A stretch of DNA of 64,000 nt, taken from Halalkalibacter alkaliphilus (GTDB lineage Bacteria; Bacillota; Bacilli; Bacillales; Bacillaceae_D). The translations under genes were made by a program, and so were the position numbers. Under the pieces are notes generated by a model. The model saw only the letters and a list, made by a program, of their open reading frames with translations. It was not told the origin of the DNA and did no database searches. Below, one piece after another: positions 57,567 to 64,000 of this stretch. Position 1 is the first letter of the stretch. Every line of letters starts with the position of its first letter. The stretch lies in contig NZ_JAKRYL010000009.1 in NCBI RefSeq assembly GCF_023555415.1, positions 112,042 through 176,041 on the forward strand, written 5' to 3'.

Positions 57567-58208
57567 ATGAAATTTTTTATTGATACTGCAAACATTGAGC
57601 AAATTAAGGAAGCAAAATCTTTAGGTGTTTTAGCAGGGGTTACAACAAACCCTTCACTAGTAGCAAAAGAAGGCGTGGACTTCCATGACCGCTTACGTGA
57701 AATTACAACAGTTGTAACAGAAGATTCAGTTAGTGCTGAAGTTATTGCGCTAGATGCTGAAGGGATGATTGCAGAAGGAAAAGAACTAGCGGCAATCGCT
57801 CCAAACATTACAGTTAAAGTTCCGATGACAACTGAAGGTCTAAAAGCAGTTCACGCATTTTCTGAACTAGGCATCAAAACAAACGTAACTCTTGTATTCT
57901 CAGGTGTACAAGCATTGCTTGCAGCACGTGCAGGAGCAACTTATGTGTCTCCATTCCTAGGTAGACTTGATGATATTGGTCAAAATGGGTTAGAGCTTAT
58001 TTCTGAAATCGTAGAAATCTTCGATGCTCATGAAATTCCAACAGAAATTATTGCTGCATCTGTTCGTCATCCAGTTCATGTATCTGAGGCAGCTCGCAGA
58101 GGAGCTCATATTGCAACGATTCCGTTCAATGTTATTCAACAGCTTTCAAAGCATCCATTAACAGATCAAGGAATTGAGAAGTTTTTAGCAGACTGGAATA
58201 ACCGCTAA
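57567..58208 (+). CDS. fsa: Transaldolase-like fructose-6-phosphate aldolase
   Basis: 213 residues, the short FSA/TalC type of transaldolase (ywjH in B. subtilis). [36 protein letters not shown] with the Schiff-base Lys and GRLDDIG are diagnostic. GGGAGGAAG precedes the ATG. Transaldolase rather than aldolase activity is more likely in Bacillus. Confidence 0.94.
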   Translation: MKFFIDTANIEQIKEAKSLGVLAGVTTNPSLVAKEGVDFHDRLREITTVVTEDSVSAEVIALDAEGMIAEGKELAAIAPNITVKVPMTTEGLKAVHAFSELGIKTNVTLVFSGVQALLAARAGATYVSPFLGRLDDIGQNGLELISEIVEIFDAHEIPTEIIAASVRHPVHVSEAARRGAHIATIPFNVIQQLSKHPLTDQGIEKFLADWNNR

Positions 58209-58362
58209 TTTTTATCGGCTTGCCGTCCGTAGCTTTTTGTTCAGAATTCCTTTACAATCGTACATAGAAAAACACGTTACATTTTCTATGTTGTGGTTAT
58301 AATGGAATATAGAGAGCAAAATTGTGTCTTTTTATAAATGCACCAACGGAAGGGATGCGGTT

Positions 58363-59646
58363 ATGGATAAATTAATGATTGAAGGCGGATATCCGCTAGA
58401 AGGTACAGTACAAATTAGTGGAGCAAAAAATAGTGCGGTGGCGTTAATTCCTGCAGCTATTTTAGCAGATTCCAAAGTAACAATTGATAATTTACCGGAA
58501 ATTTCCGATGTTCAATTGCTTGGCGAACTACTAGAGGAAATTGGCGGAAAAGTTGAGTTAAGTGATAACGAAATGGTAATCAATCCAGAATCGATGATCG
58601 CGATGCCATTACCGAATGGACGTGTAAAAAAATTACGTGCTTCCTATTATTTAATGGGAGCTATGCTCGGAAAATTTAAAAAAGCTGTGATCGGCTTACC
58701 TGGTGGTTGTAATCTAGGACCAAGGCCGATTGATCAACATATTAAAGGATTTGAAGCATTAGGCGCGAAAGTAACAAATGAGCAAGGTGCCATTTATTTA
58801 CGTGCTGAAGAGCTCAAGGGAGCACGGATTTACCTTGATGTTGTTAGTGTGGGCGCTACGATTAATATTATGCTTGCTGCGGTAAAGGCAAAAGGTCAAA
58901 CGATCATTGAAAATGCTGCAAAAGAGCCAGAAATCATTGATGTAGCAACCCTTCTAACAAGTATGGGGGCAAAGATTAAAGGTGCCGGTACGAATGTGAT
59001 CCGAATTGATGGAGTTGAGTCACTTAATGGCTGCAGACACTCAATTATTCCGGACCGTATTGAAGCTGGGACGTATATGATTTTAGCTGCGGCTATGGGG
59101 CAGAAAGTGATCATCGATAATATTATTCCGTATCACGTTGAATCACTGATTGCAAAGCTAAGAGAAATGGGCGTAGGTATTGAAGTATCAGATGACAAAT
59201 TGTTGATACATAACAGTGGGGAAAAAGTCGGGGTGGACATTAAAACACTAGTCTATCCTGGTTTCCCAACAGACCTTCAACAACCATTTACAAGTCTCTT
59301 AACACAAGCAGAGGGAACAAGCATTGTAACAGATACGATTTACAACGCTCGTTTTAAGCATATCGATGAATTAAGAAGAATGGGTGCCAATGTCAAGGTG
59401 GAAGGTCGTTCAGCAATTATTAACGGCAAAACGAAACTGCAAGGTGCAAAGGTTCGTGCAAGCGACTTGCGTGCTGGTGCAGCTCTCGTTGTAGCTGGCC
59501 TTCTTGCTGAAGGAGTTACGGAAATTTCCGGACTAGAACATATTGACCGTGGTTATGCCAATTTAGAAGAGAAATTGATCGGTTTAGGCGCGAAAATTTG
59601 GCGTGAAACGATGACCGAAGAGGAGTTAGATCAAGTAAACAGTTAA
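58363..59646 (+). CDS. murAB: UDP-N-acetylglucosamine 1-carboxyvinyltransferase, MurA2/MurZ type
   Basis: First committed step of peptidoglycan synthesis: PEP transfer to UDP-GlcNAc. 427 residues; active Cys C116 in [16 protein letters not shown], which fosfomycin would alkylate. ATG 58363 follows GGAAGGGA; the frame from 58324 lacks a site. In B. subtilis the second murA copy lies here. Confidence 0.95.
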   Translation: MDKLMIEGGYPLEGTVQISGAKNSAVALIPAAILADSKVTIDNLPEISDVQLLGELLEEIGGKVELSDNEMVINPESMIAMPLPNGRVKKLRASYYLMGAMLGKFKKAVIGLPGGCNLGPRPIDQHIKGFEALGAKVTNEQGAIYLRAEELKGARIYLDVVSVGATINIMLAAVKAKGQTIIENAAKEPEIIDVATLLTSMGAKIKGAGTNVIRIDGVESLNGCRHSIIPDRIEAGTYMILAAAMGQKVIIDNIIPYHVESLIAKLREMGVGIEVSDDKLLIHNSGEKVGVDIKTLVYPGFPTDLQQPFTSLLTQAEGTSIVTDTIYNARFKHIDELRRMGANVKVEGRSAIINGKTKLQGAKVRASDLRAGAALVVAGLLAEGVTEISGLEHIDRGYANLEEKLIGLGAKIWRETMTEEELDQVNS

Positions 59647-59665
59647 ATGACGTGGGGGGAGCAAG

Positions 59666-60631
59666 ATGGAGAGAAGTTTATCGATGGAGTTAGTCCGCGT
59701 AACAGAAGCTGCTGCATTAGCATCAGGTCGCTGGATGGGACGAGGAAACAAAGATGAAGCTGACCGTGCTGCAACTGAAGCGATGCGTGACGTATTTGAT
59801 ACGATTCCTATGAAGGGTACCGTTGTAATCGGAGAAGGTGAAATGGACGAGGCACCAATGCTTTATATCGGCGAAAAGCTTGGTAATGGCTATGGTTCTC
59901 GTGTCGATGTTGCTGTAGATCCATTAGAAGGAACAAATATTGTTGCTTCAGGACAATGGAATGCACTAGCAGTACTTGCAATCGCCGATCACGGAAATCT
60001 TCTTCATGCACCTGATATGTACATGGACAAAATCGCTGTTGGACCAGAGGCGGTTGGAAAGGTTGATATTAATGCGCCGGTTATTGATAACTTAAAAGCC
60101 GTTGCCAAAGCAAAAGGCAAAGATATCGAAGACCTTGTTGTATCGATCTTAAATCGTGATCGCCATGAAAAAATGATCCAAGATATCCGTTTGGCAGGTG
60201 CTAGAATTAAGCTTTTATCAGATGGTGATGTAGCCGCAGCAATCAACACGGCCTTTGGCGACACAGGTGTAGATATTATGCTTGGGTCCGGTGGAGCTCC
60301 TGAGGGAGTAATCGCTGCTGTTGGTTTAAAATGTTTAGGTGGAGAGCTTCAAGGTAAACTTCTTCCTGCTAACGAAGATGAGTTAGCTCGTTGTAAGAAA
60401 ATGGGGATTGAAGATGTGAACAAAATATTACACATGGACGACCTCGTTTCAGGCGATGATTGTATTTTTGCAGCAACAGGTGTCACAGATGGGGAACTGT
60501 TAAAAGGAGTTCGCTATCATGGATCATCTGCAACGACGCAATCCCTCGTTATGCGTGCGAAGTCAGGAACTGTACGTTTCGTTGACGGAAAACATAGTAT
60601 GAAAAAGAAACCGGATTTAGTTATTCGGTAG
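59666..60631 (+). CDS. glpX: Fructose-1,6-bisphosphatase class II
   Basis: Gluconeogenic phosphatase. 321 residues; metal-binding [15 protein letters not shown] and [11 protein letters not shown] motifs, plus [29 protein letters not shown] precedes ATG 59666. Equivalent to B. subtilis ywjI. Confidence 0.95.
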   Translation: MERSLSMELVRVTEAAALASGRWMGRGNKDEADRAATEAMRDVFDTIPMKGTVVIGEGEMDEAPMLYIGEKLGNGYGSRVDVAVDPLEGTNIVASGQWNALAVLAIADHGNLLHAPDMYMDKIAVGPEAVGKVDINAPVIDNLKAVAKAKGKDIEDLVVSILNRDRHEKMIQDIRLAGARIKLLSDGDVAAAINTAFGDTGVDIMLGSGGAPEGVIAAVGLKCLGGELQGKLLPANEDELARCKKMGIEDVNKILHMDDLVSGDDCIFAATGVTDGELLKGVRYHGSSATTQSLVMRAKSGTVRFVDGKHSMKKKPDLVIR

Positions 60632-60642
60632 TTTTTGCAGGG

Positions 60643-60684
60643 GGTGTCCCCAAAAGGTCTGTTCTTTGACCTTTTGGGGACACC
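60643..60684. repeat. Solo outer hairpin of the structured repeat type behind glpX
   Basis: 17-bp perfect stem GGTGTCCCCAAAAGGTC and its complement around loop TGTTCTTT. Positioned 12 bp after the glpX stop, without T-run. Confidence 0.82.
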
Positions 60685-60689
60685 TCTCA

Positions 60690-60969
60690 AATTATGTATC
60701 TTTAAAGAATTTATATTTTATTGTTGAATAATTATTAGTGTTGTGGTTAAAATAGTATATATGTTCGTACTTTTTATTTGTCCTTTCCCTCTAATCTCCA
60801 GAACCCTCGAATTTTCCTTTACACTTTATTCTAAAGTTTAAAGATACAATGAGGATATTAATATGATTTTTTCCTATGCTTAAAAATTGAAAAAAACTGT
60901 CTCCTTGCGCTCATGCTTACTTTTTTGTGCACATGGGGATTTATTAAATATAGAAGTGTGGTGTTCCTA
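60690..60969. other. Gene-free A+T-rich stretch before rho
   Basis: No gene seen. It includes the probable rho promoter and leader region, but no box was clear enough to annotate; rho is autoregulated in some bacteria through such a leader. Confidence 0.5.
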
Positions 60970-62238
60970 ATGGGAGTCAATATCTCCGAATTAGAAAATA
61001 TGAAGCTGAAAGAGCTCTATGAATTAGCTAAAGAGTACAAGGTTTCCTATTATAGTAAATTAACAAAAAAAGAGCTGGTTTTTGCTATTTTAAAAGCGCA
61101 AGCAGAAAAAGATGGCCTTATGTTCATGGAAGGCGTATTGGAAATTATCCAATCTGAAGGCTTTGGTTTCTTACGTCCAATTAATTACATGCCAAGCTCA
61201 GAGGATATTTATATTTCTGCGTCACAAATCCGCCGTTTTGATTTAAGAAATGGTGATAAAGTCTCTGGAAAAGTAAGGCCGCCAAAGGAAAATGAAAGGT
61301 ATCACGGACTTCTTCATGTAGAGGCTGTGAACGGGGATGCTCCTGAAACATCAAGAGATCGCCCATATTTTCCAGCTTTGACACCGCTTTATCCTGAACA
61401 AAAGATTGAGCTAGAAACGAAACCTGGCCGTGTATCATCACGAATTATTGATATGATCTCACCTGTTGGTTTTGGTCAACGTGGATTGATTGTCGCTCCG
61501 CCAAAAGCAGGGAAGACATCATTGATGAAGGAAGTTGCAAATAGTATTGCAGAAAACCACCCTGATGTCGAATTAATCGTTCTTTTAATTGACGAGCGTC
61601 CTGAGGAAGTAACTGACATTGAGCGTTCTGTAAAAGCAGAAGTCGTCAGCTCAACATTCGATGAAGTTCCTGAAAATCACATTAAAGTAGCTGAGCTCGT
61701 CCTTGAAAGAGCGATGAGACTTGTTGAACACAAAAAAGATGTGGTCATTCTTATGGATAGTATTACTCGTTTAGCTCGTGCGTATAACCTCGTCATCCCT
61801 CCAAGTGGACGAACTCTATCTGGGGGTATTGACCCAGCTGCGTTCCACCGTCCGAAACGTTTCTTCGGTGCTGCAAGAAACATTGAAGAAGGCGGAAGTT
61901 TAACGATTTTAGCAACTGCCCTAGTTGAGACAGGATCAAGAATGGACGATGTCATCTACGAAGAATTTAAAGGAACAGGAAACATGGAATTGCATCTTGA
62001 CCGCAAATTGTCAGAGCGCCGTATTTTTCCTTCCATCGATATTCGCAGATCTGGAACAAGAAAAGAAGAACTTCTTATGCCAAAAAGCCAGCTAGAAAAA
62101 CTGTGGGCGATCCGCAAAACAATGAGCGATACGCCGGAATTTGTTGATCATTTCATTAAGCGAGTGAAAGAAACAAAAACAAATATTGATTTCTTTGAAG
62201 CGATGGATGAGGAAATGAAGCGTAAAGTGAAGAGGTAA
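60970..62238 (+). CDS. rho: Transcription termination factor Rho
   Basis: Hexameric RNA helicase. 422 residues: N-terminal Rho-N/CSD ([28 protein letters not shown]), Walker [11 protein letters not shown] (about 176), Walker B and Q-loop [17 protein letters not shown]-loop. The ATG 60970 start is preferred (begins [13 protein letters not shown]) although the ribosome site is weak (GTGGTG); a longer frame from 60913 exists. Confidence 0.95.
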   Translation: MGVNISELENMKLKELYELAKEYKVSYYSKLTKKELVFAILKAQAEKDGLMFMEGVLEIIQSEGFGFLRPINYMPSSEDIYISASQIRRFDLRNGDKVSGKVRPPKENERYHGLLHVEAVNGDAPETSRDRPYFPALTPLYPEQKIELETKPGRVSSRIIDMISPVGFGQRGLIVAPPKAGKTSLMKEVANSIAENHPDVELIVLLIDERPEEVTDIERSVKAEVVSSTFDEVPENHIKVAELVLERAMRLVEHKKDVVILMDSITRLARAYNLVIPPSGRTLSGGIDPAAFHRPKRFFGAARNIEEGGSLTILATALVETGSRMDDVIYEEFKGTGNMELHLDRKLSERRIFPSIDIRRSGTRKEELLMPKSQLEKLWAIRKTMSDTPEFVDHFIKRVKETKTNIDFFEAMDEEMKRKVKR

Positions 62239-62328
62239 GGTACGCGTAGGAAAGGCTTCTGTCAATTTTATTGTCTTGTTGAAAAGAGATGAAGATGACA
62301 TAAACCATTTTTTTCTATGCATACAGAG

Positions 62329-62357
62329 TTGATTTTTACCTGTCAACTTGTTATAAT
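62329..62357 (+). promoter_or_regulatory. rpmE promoter
   Basis: TTGATT (62329-62334), 17-bp spacer, TATAAT (62352-62357). No Zur-like palindrome seen. Confidence 0.75.
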
Positions 62358-62421
62358 TTCGTCATGTGTGATTTAGATAACTCTGTTTCGAAGAGATTCA
62401 GGGCAAAAGGAGATGAAAGTA

Positions 62422-62667
62422 ATGAAACAAGGAATTCACCCTAATTACCAAAAAGTGGTTTTCCAAGATACAAGCACAGGCTTTAAGTTTTTGTCTGGTT
62501 CTACAAAAGGATCAAATGAAACGATCGAATGGGAAGACGGTAACACGTATCCACTTCTAAAAGTTGAGATTAGCTCGGATTCTCACCCGTTCTACACTGG
62601 TAAGCAGAAGCTTACTGATGTTGGTGGCCGTGTTGATAGGTTCAAAAAGAAATACAACATGAAGTAA
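62422..62667 (+). CDS. rpmE2: Ribosomal protein L31 type B (zinc-independent)
   Basis: 81 residues, [20 protein letters not shown] ... [20 protein letters not shown]. It has no Cys residues, so it is the C-minus form (YtiA/RpmE2 type), although it occupies the rho-tdk position where B. subtilis has the zinc form rpmE. ATG 62422 lies 9 bases after AAAGGAG. Confidence 0.93.
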   Translation: MKQGIHPNYQKVVFQDTSTGFKFLSGSTKGSNETIEWEDGNTYPLLKVEISSDSHPFYTGKQKLTDVGGRVDRFKKKYNMK

Positions 62668-62680
62668 AATTGTATAAACT

Positions 62681-62715
62681 AACAGGCAAGCGCACAGCTC
62701 TTGCCTGTTTTTTTT
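62681..62715 (+). terminator. Terminator after rpmE
   Basis: ACAGGCAAG / CTTGCCTGT stem with T8. Confidence 0.92.
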
Positions 62716-62800
62716 GCACATACTACGTAGTAATGACATTTATAATTGGATTAATTCCGTTCATATAGAAGATACATTTGCTGTAAGGTGGGGAAATTTA

Positions 62801-63421
62801 ATGTACGTGATGAAACAAGAAGGCTGGATCGAAGTAATCTGCGGGAGCATGTTTTCCGGAAAGTCAGAGGAGTTAATTAGACGCGTTCGTCGTGTTAGTT
62901 TTGGAAAATTAATTGTTCAAGTATTTAAACCAGAAATCGATAACCGCTATAGTGAGGAAGAAGTCGTCTCACATAATGGAACAAAGGTTGTAGCGGCTCC
63001 TGTTAAGCATTCGATGGATATTCTTGAACTAGTGAAAGAAGAAACGCAAGTCGTTGCAATTGACGAGGTGCAATTTTTCGATGAAGCGATTATCGCTGTC
63101 GTCGATGAACTTGCCAACAATGGAAAACGAGTCATTTGTGCGGGGCTTGATCAAGATTTTCGTGGCGAGCCATTTGGTCCGACACAACGGTTAATGGCAT
63201 TAGCCGAAGAGGTTACAAAACTTCAAGCGGTGTGTCCAAGCTGTGGTTCACCAGCAAGCAGAACACAGCGCTTAATCGATGGCAAGCCAGCATCTTATAC
63301 GGATCCAGTCATTCTTGTTGGTGCGTCAGAATCATATGAGCCGCGCTGCCGTCATTGTCATGAAATACCAAATAAGCCGCCACTTTTGCCTGCACTTGCG
63401 ATAAAGTCTGGTCAAAACTAA
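62801..63421 (+). CDS. tdk: Thymidine kinase
   Basis: Salvage of thymidine. 206 residues, type II TK: P-loop [11 protein letters not shown] (15-25), DEVQFFDE, and zinc-binding CPSCGS / CRHCHE pairs. ATG 62801 follows GTAAGGTGGGG; the longer frame from 62714 starts in the preceding terminator and was rejected. Confidence 0.95.
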   Translation: MYVMKQEGWIEVICGSMFSGKSEELIRRVRRVSFGKLIVQVFKPEIDNRYSEEEVVSHNGTKVVAAPVKHSMDILELVKEETQVVAIDEVQFFDEAIIAVVDELANNGKRVICAGLDQDFRGEPFGPTQRLMALAEEVTKLQAVCPSCGSPASRTQRLIDGKPASYTDPVILVGASESYEPRCRHCHEIPNKPPLLPALAIKSGQN

Positions 63422-63496
63422 CAGGAACCTTTCATTCATCGTCCGGACATACTAATTATGCAGCCCCATTTAGGTAAGCATGGAGGTGTTTTGGAC

Positions 63497-63988
63497 ATGA
63501 ACAAAAAATGGCTAAGCTGTATAGCGATGGGGTTAGTGTTAGTGACAGGCTGTGGGGAAGATCCTCAACCACCACAGGCTCAAGGAAACGCCGTAACTCA
63601 TAATAATCCTGAGGCGCGAACACCAGATGCTGGTCAACTTGCATATGGGTTGCTTGGTCCAGGGCCAGCCAACTACGGTAGTTTGTTTCGACAACCACCT
63701 GCGTACGACCATCCAGGTGAAATTAATACAGGAACAAGCTTCAAATCGTTACACCGAGAACGCAGACATCTCGGCAATGATGAAGCGCTGATTCACCATA
63801 TTATTGAAGATGAACATGGCATGGATGCGGGGATAGTGATCATTGCCGGGCATCACGCCTTCGTCAATGTCACACCACCTGCTGGCTTAAACGAAGAAGA
63901 TAAGAAAAAAGAGATGGATAAGCTAAACCGAGCACTTCGTAAGGAAATTCCACGATATGAAGTCCATGTTAGTGAAAGGAACGCCTGA
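63497..63988 (+). CDS. Putative lipoprotein, YhcN/YlaJ-like
   Basis: 163 residues with a lipoprotein signal (MNKKWLSCIAMGLVLVTGC, lipobox V-T-G-C at C19) and a C-terminal domain (IEDEHGMDAGIVIIAGHHAF, then VNVTPP) resembling sporulation lipoproteins of the YhcN/YlaJ type. ATG 63497 follows GGAGGTG. Its stop lies in the terminator stem. Membrane-anchored; function unknown. Confidence 0.78.
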   Translation: MNKKWLSCIAMGLVLVTGCGEDPQPPQAQGNAVTHNNPEARTPDAGQLAYGLLGPGPANYGSLFRQPPAYDHPGEINTGTSFKSLHRERRHLGNDEALIHHIIEDEHGMDAGIVIIAGHHAFVNVTPPAGLNEEDKKKEMDKLNRALRKEIPRYEVHVSERNA

Positions 63989-64000
63989 TGGGCGTTCTTT
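63975..64000 (+). terminator. Terminator at the window end
   Basis: AAAGGAACGCC / GGGCGTTCTTT stem, T-run cut by the window edge; it overlaps the last codons of the lipoprotein gene. Confidence 0.75.

Overview
The window is a chromosomal segment from a low-GC, endospore-forming member of the Bacillaceae. Spore and sporulation genes (gerQ, cwlJ, spo0F), RNA polymerase delta (rpoE), coproporphyrin-type heme synthesis (hemQ), lipoyl relay (lipL) and strong Shine-Dalgarno sites all point that way. From about 15 kb to the end, gene content and order follow the Bacillus subtilis ung/ywd - ywf - ywh - ywi - ywj - rho - tdk stretch, with insertions. The genus cannot be fixed from the sequence alone; an environmental or alkaliphilic Bacillus-like lineage is a reasonable guess.

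Layout. 1-5 kb: 3'-truncated chemoreceptor, an intact IS4-family element, a FAD/Rieske oxidoreductase and a short NAD(P)-binding protein. 5-11 kb: cshA helicase, a stand-alone glnA with two GlnR/TnrA boxes, a tetraprenyl-curcumene synthase-like gene, rarD. 11-15 kb: a sucrose block (beta-PGM-like HAD, GH32 hydrolase, PTS EIIBC), the PTS gene lying behind a SacT/LicT-type antiterminator RNA. 15-19.5 kb: ung, then a nitrogen operon amtB - DUF294 protein - DEDD exonuclease - short GlnR-like regulator behind a GlnR/TnrA box. 19.5-30 kb: ywdI, GNAT, ywdK, gerQ/cwlJ, hemQ, enoyl-CoA hydratase, pta, lipL, DUF1450, ywfO, ywgA, ywhD. 30-39 kb: class A PBP, speE, ywiB-argS, DUF456, XapX, alpha/beta hydrolase, cardiolipin synthase. 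39-50 kb: fatty/branched-chain acid catabolism (fadF, thiolase, 3-hydroxyacyl-CoA dehydrogenase, two acyl-CoA dehydrogenases, TetR regulator, fused mutase icmF) with FadR-like operators. 50-64 kb: HD-GYP protein, rpoE, pyrG with a CTP-type attenuator, a duplicated membrane gene, ywjG, spo0F, fbaA, fsa, murA2, glpX, rho, type-B rpmE, tdk and a lipoprotein.

Three kinds of intergenic repeat stand out. (1) A structured element of roughly 170-290 bp built as hairpin - core hairpin - hairpin. Its stems differ from copy to copy but remain paired, while the loop keeps a 5'-YGRTYTT-like sequence. (2) Pairs of the palindrome GGGGTC(A/T)GACCCC, 30-60 bp apart, at six or more loci; one was hit by the IS4 element with a clean 12-bp target duplication, and one supplies the apparent -35 of ywfO. 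(3) A 52-bp tandem repeat before glnA. I rate the hairpin repeat family and the amtB-linked operon without a PII gene as the most interesting, least explained items.

Translation starts were chosen from Shine-Dalgarno spacing, so many differ from the longest open frame. No database search was run; names rest on recognised motifs, lengths and synteny.
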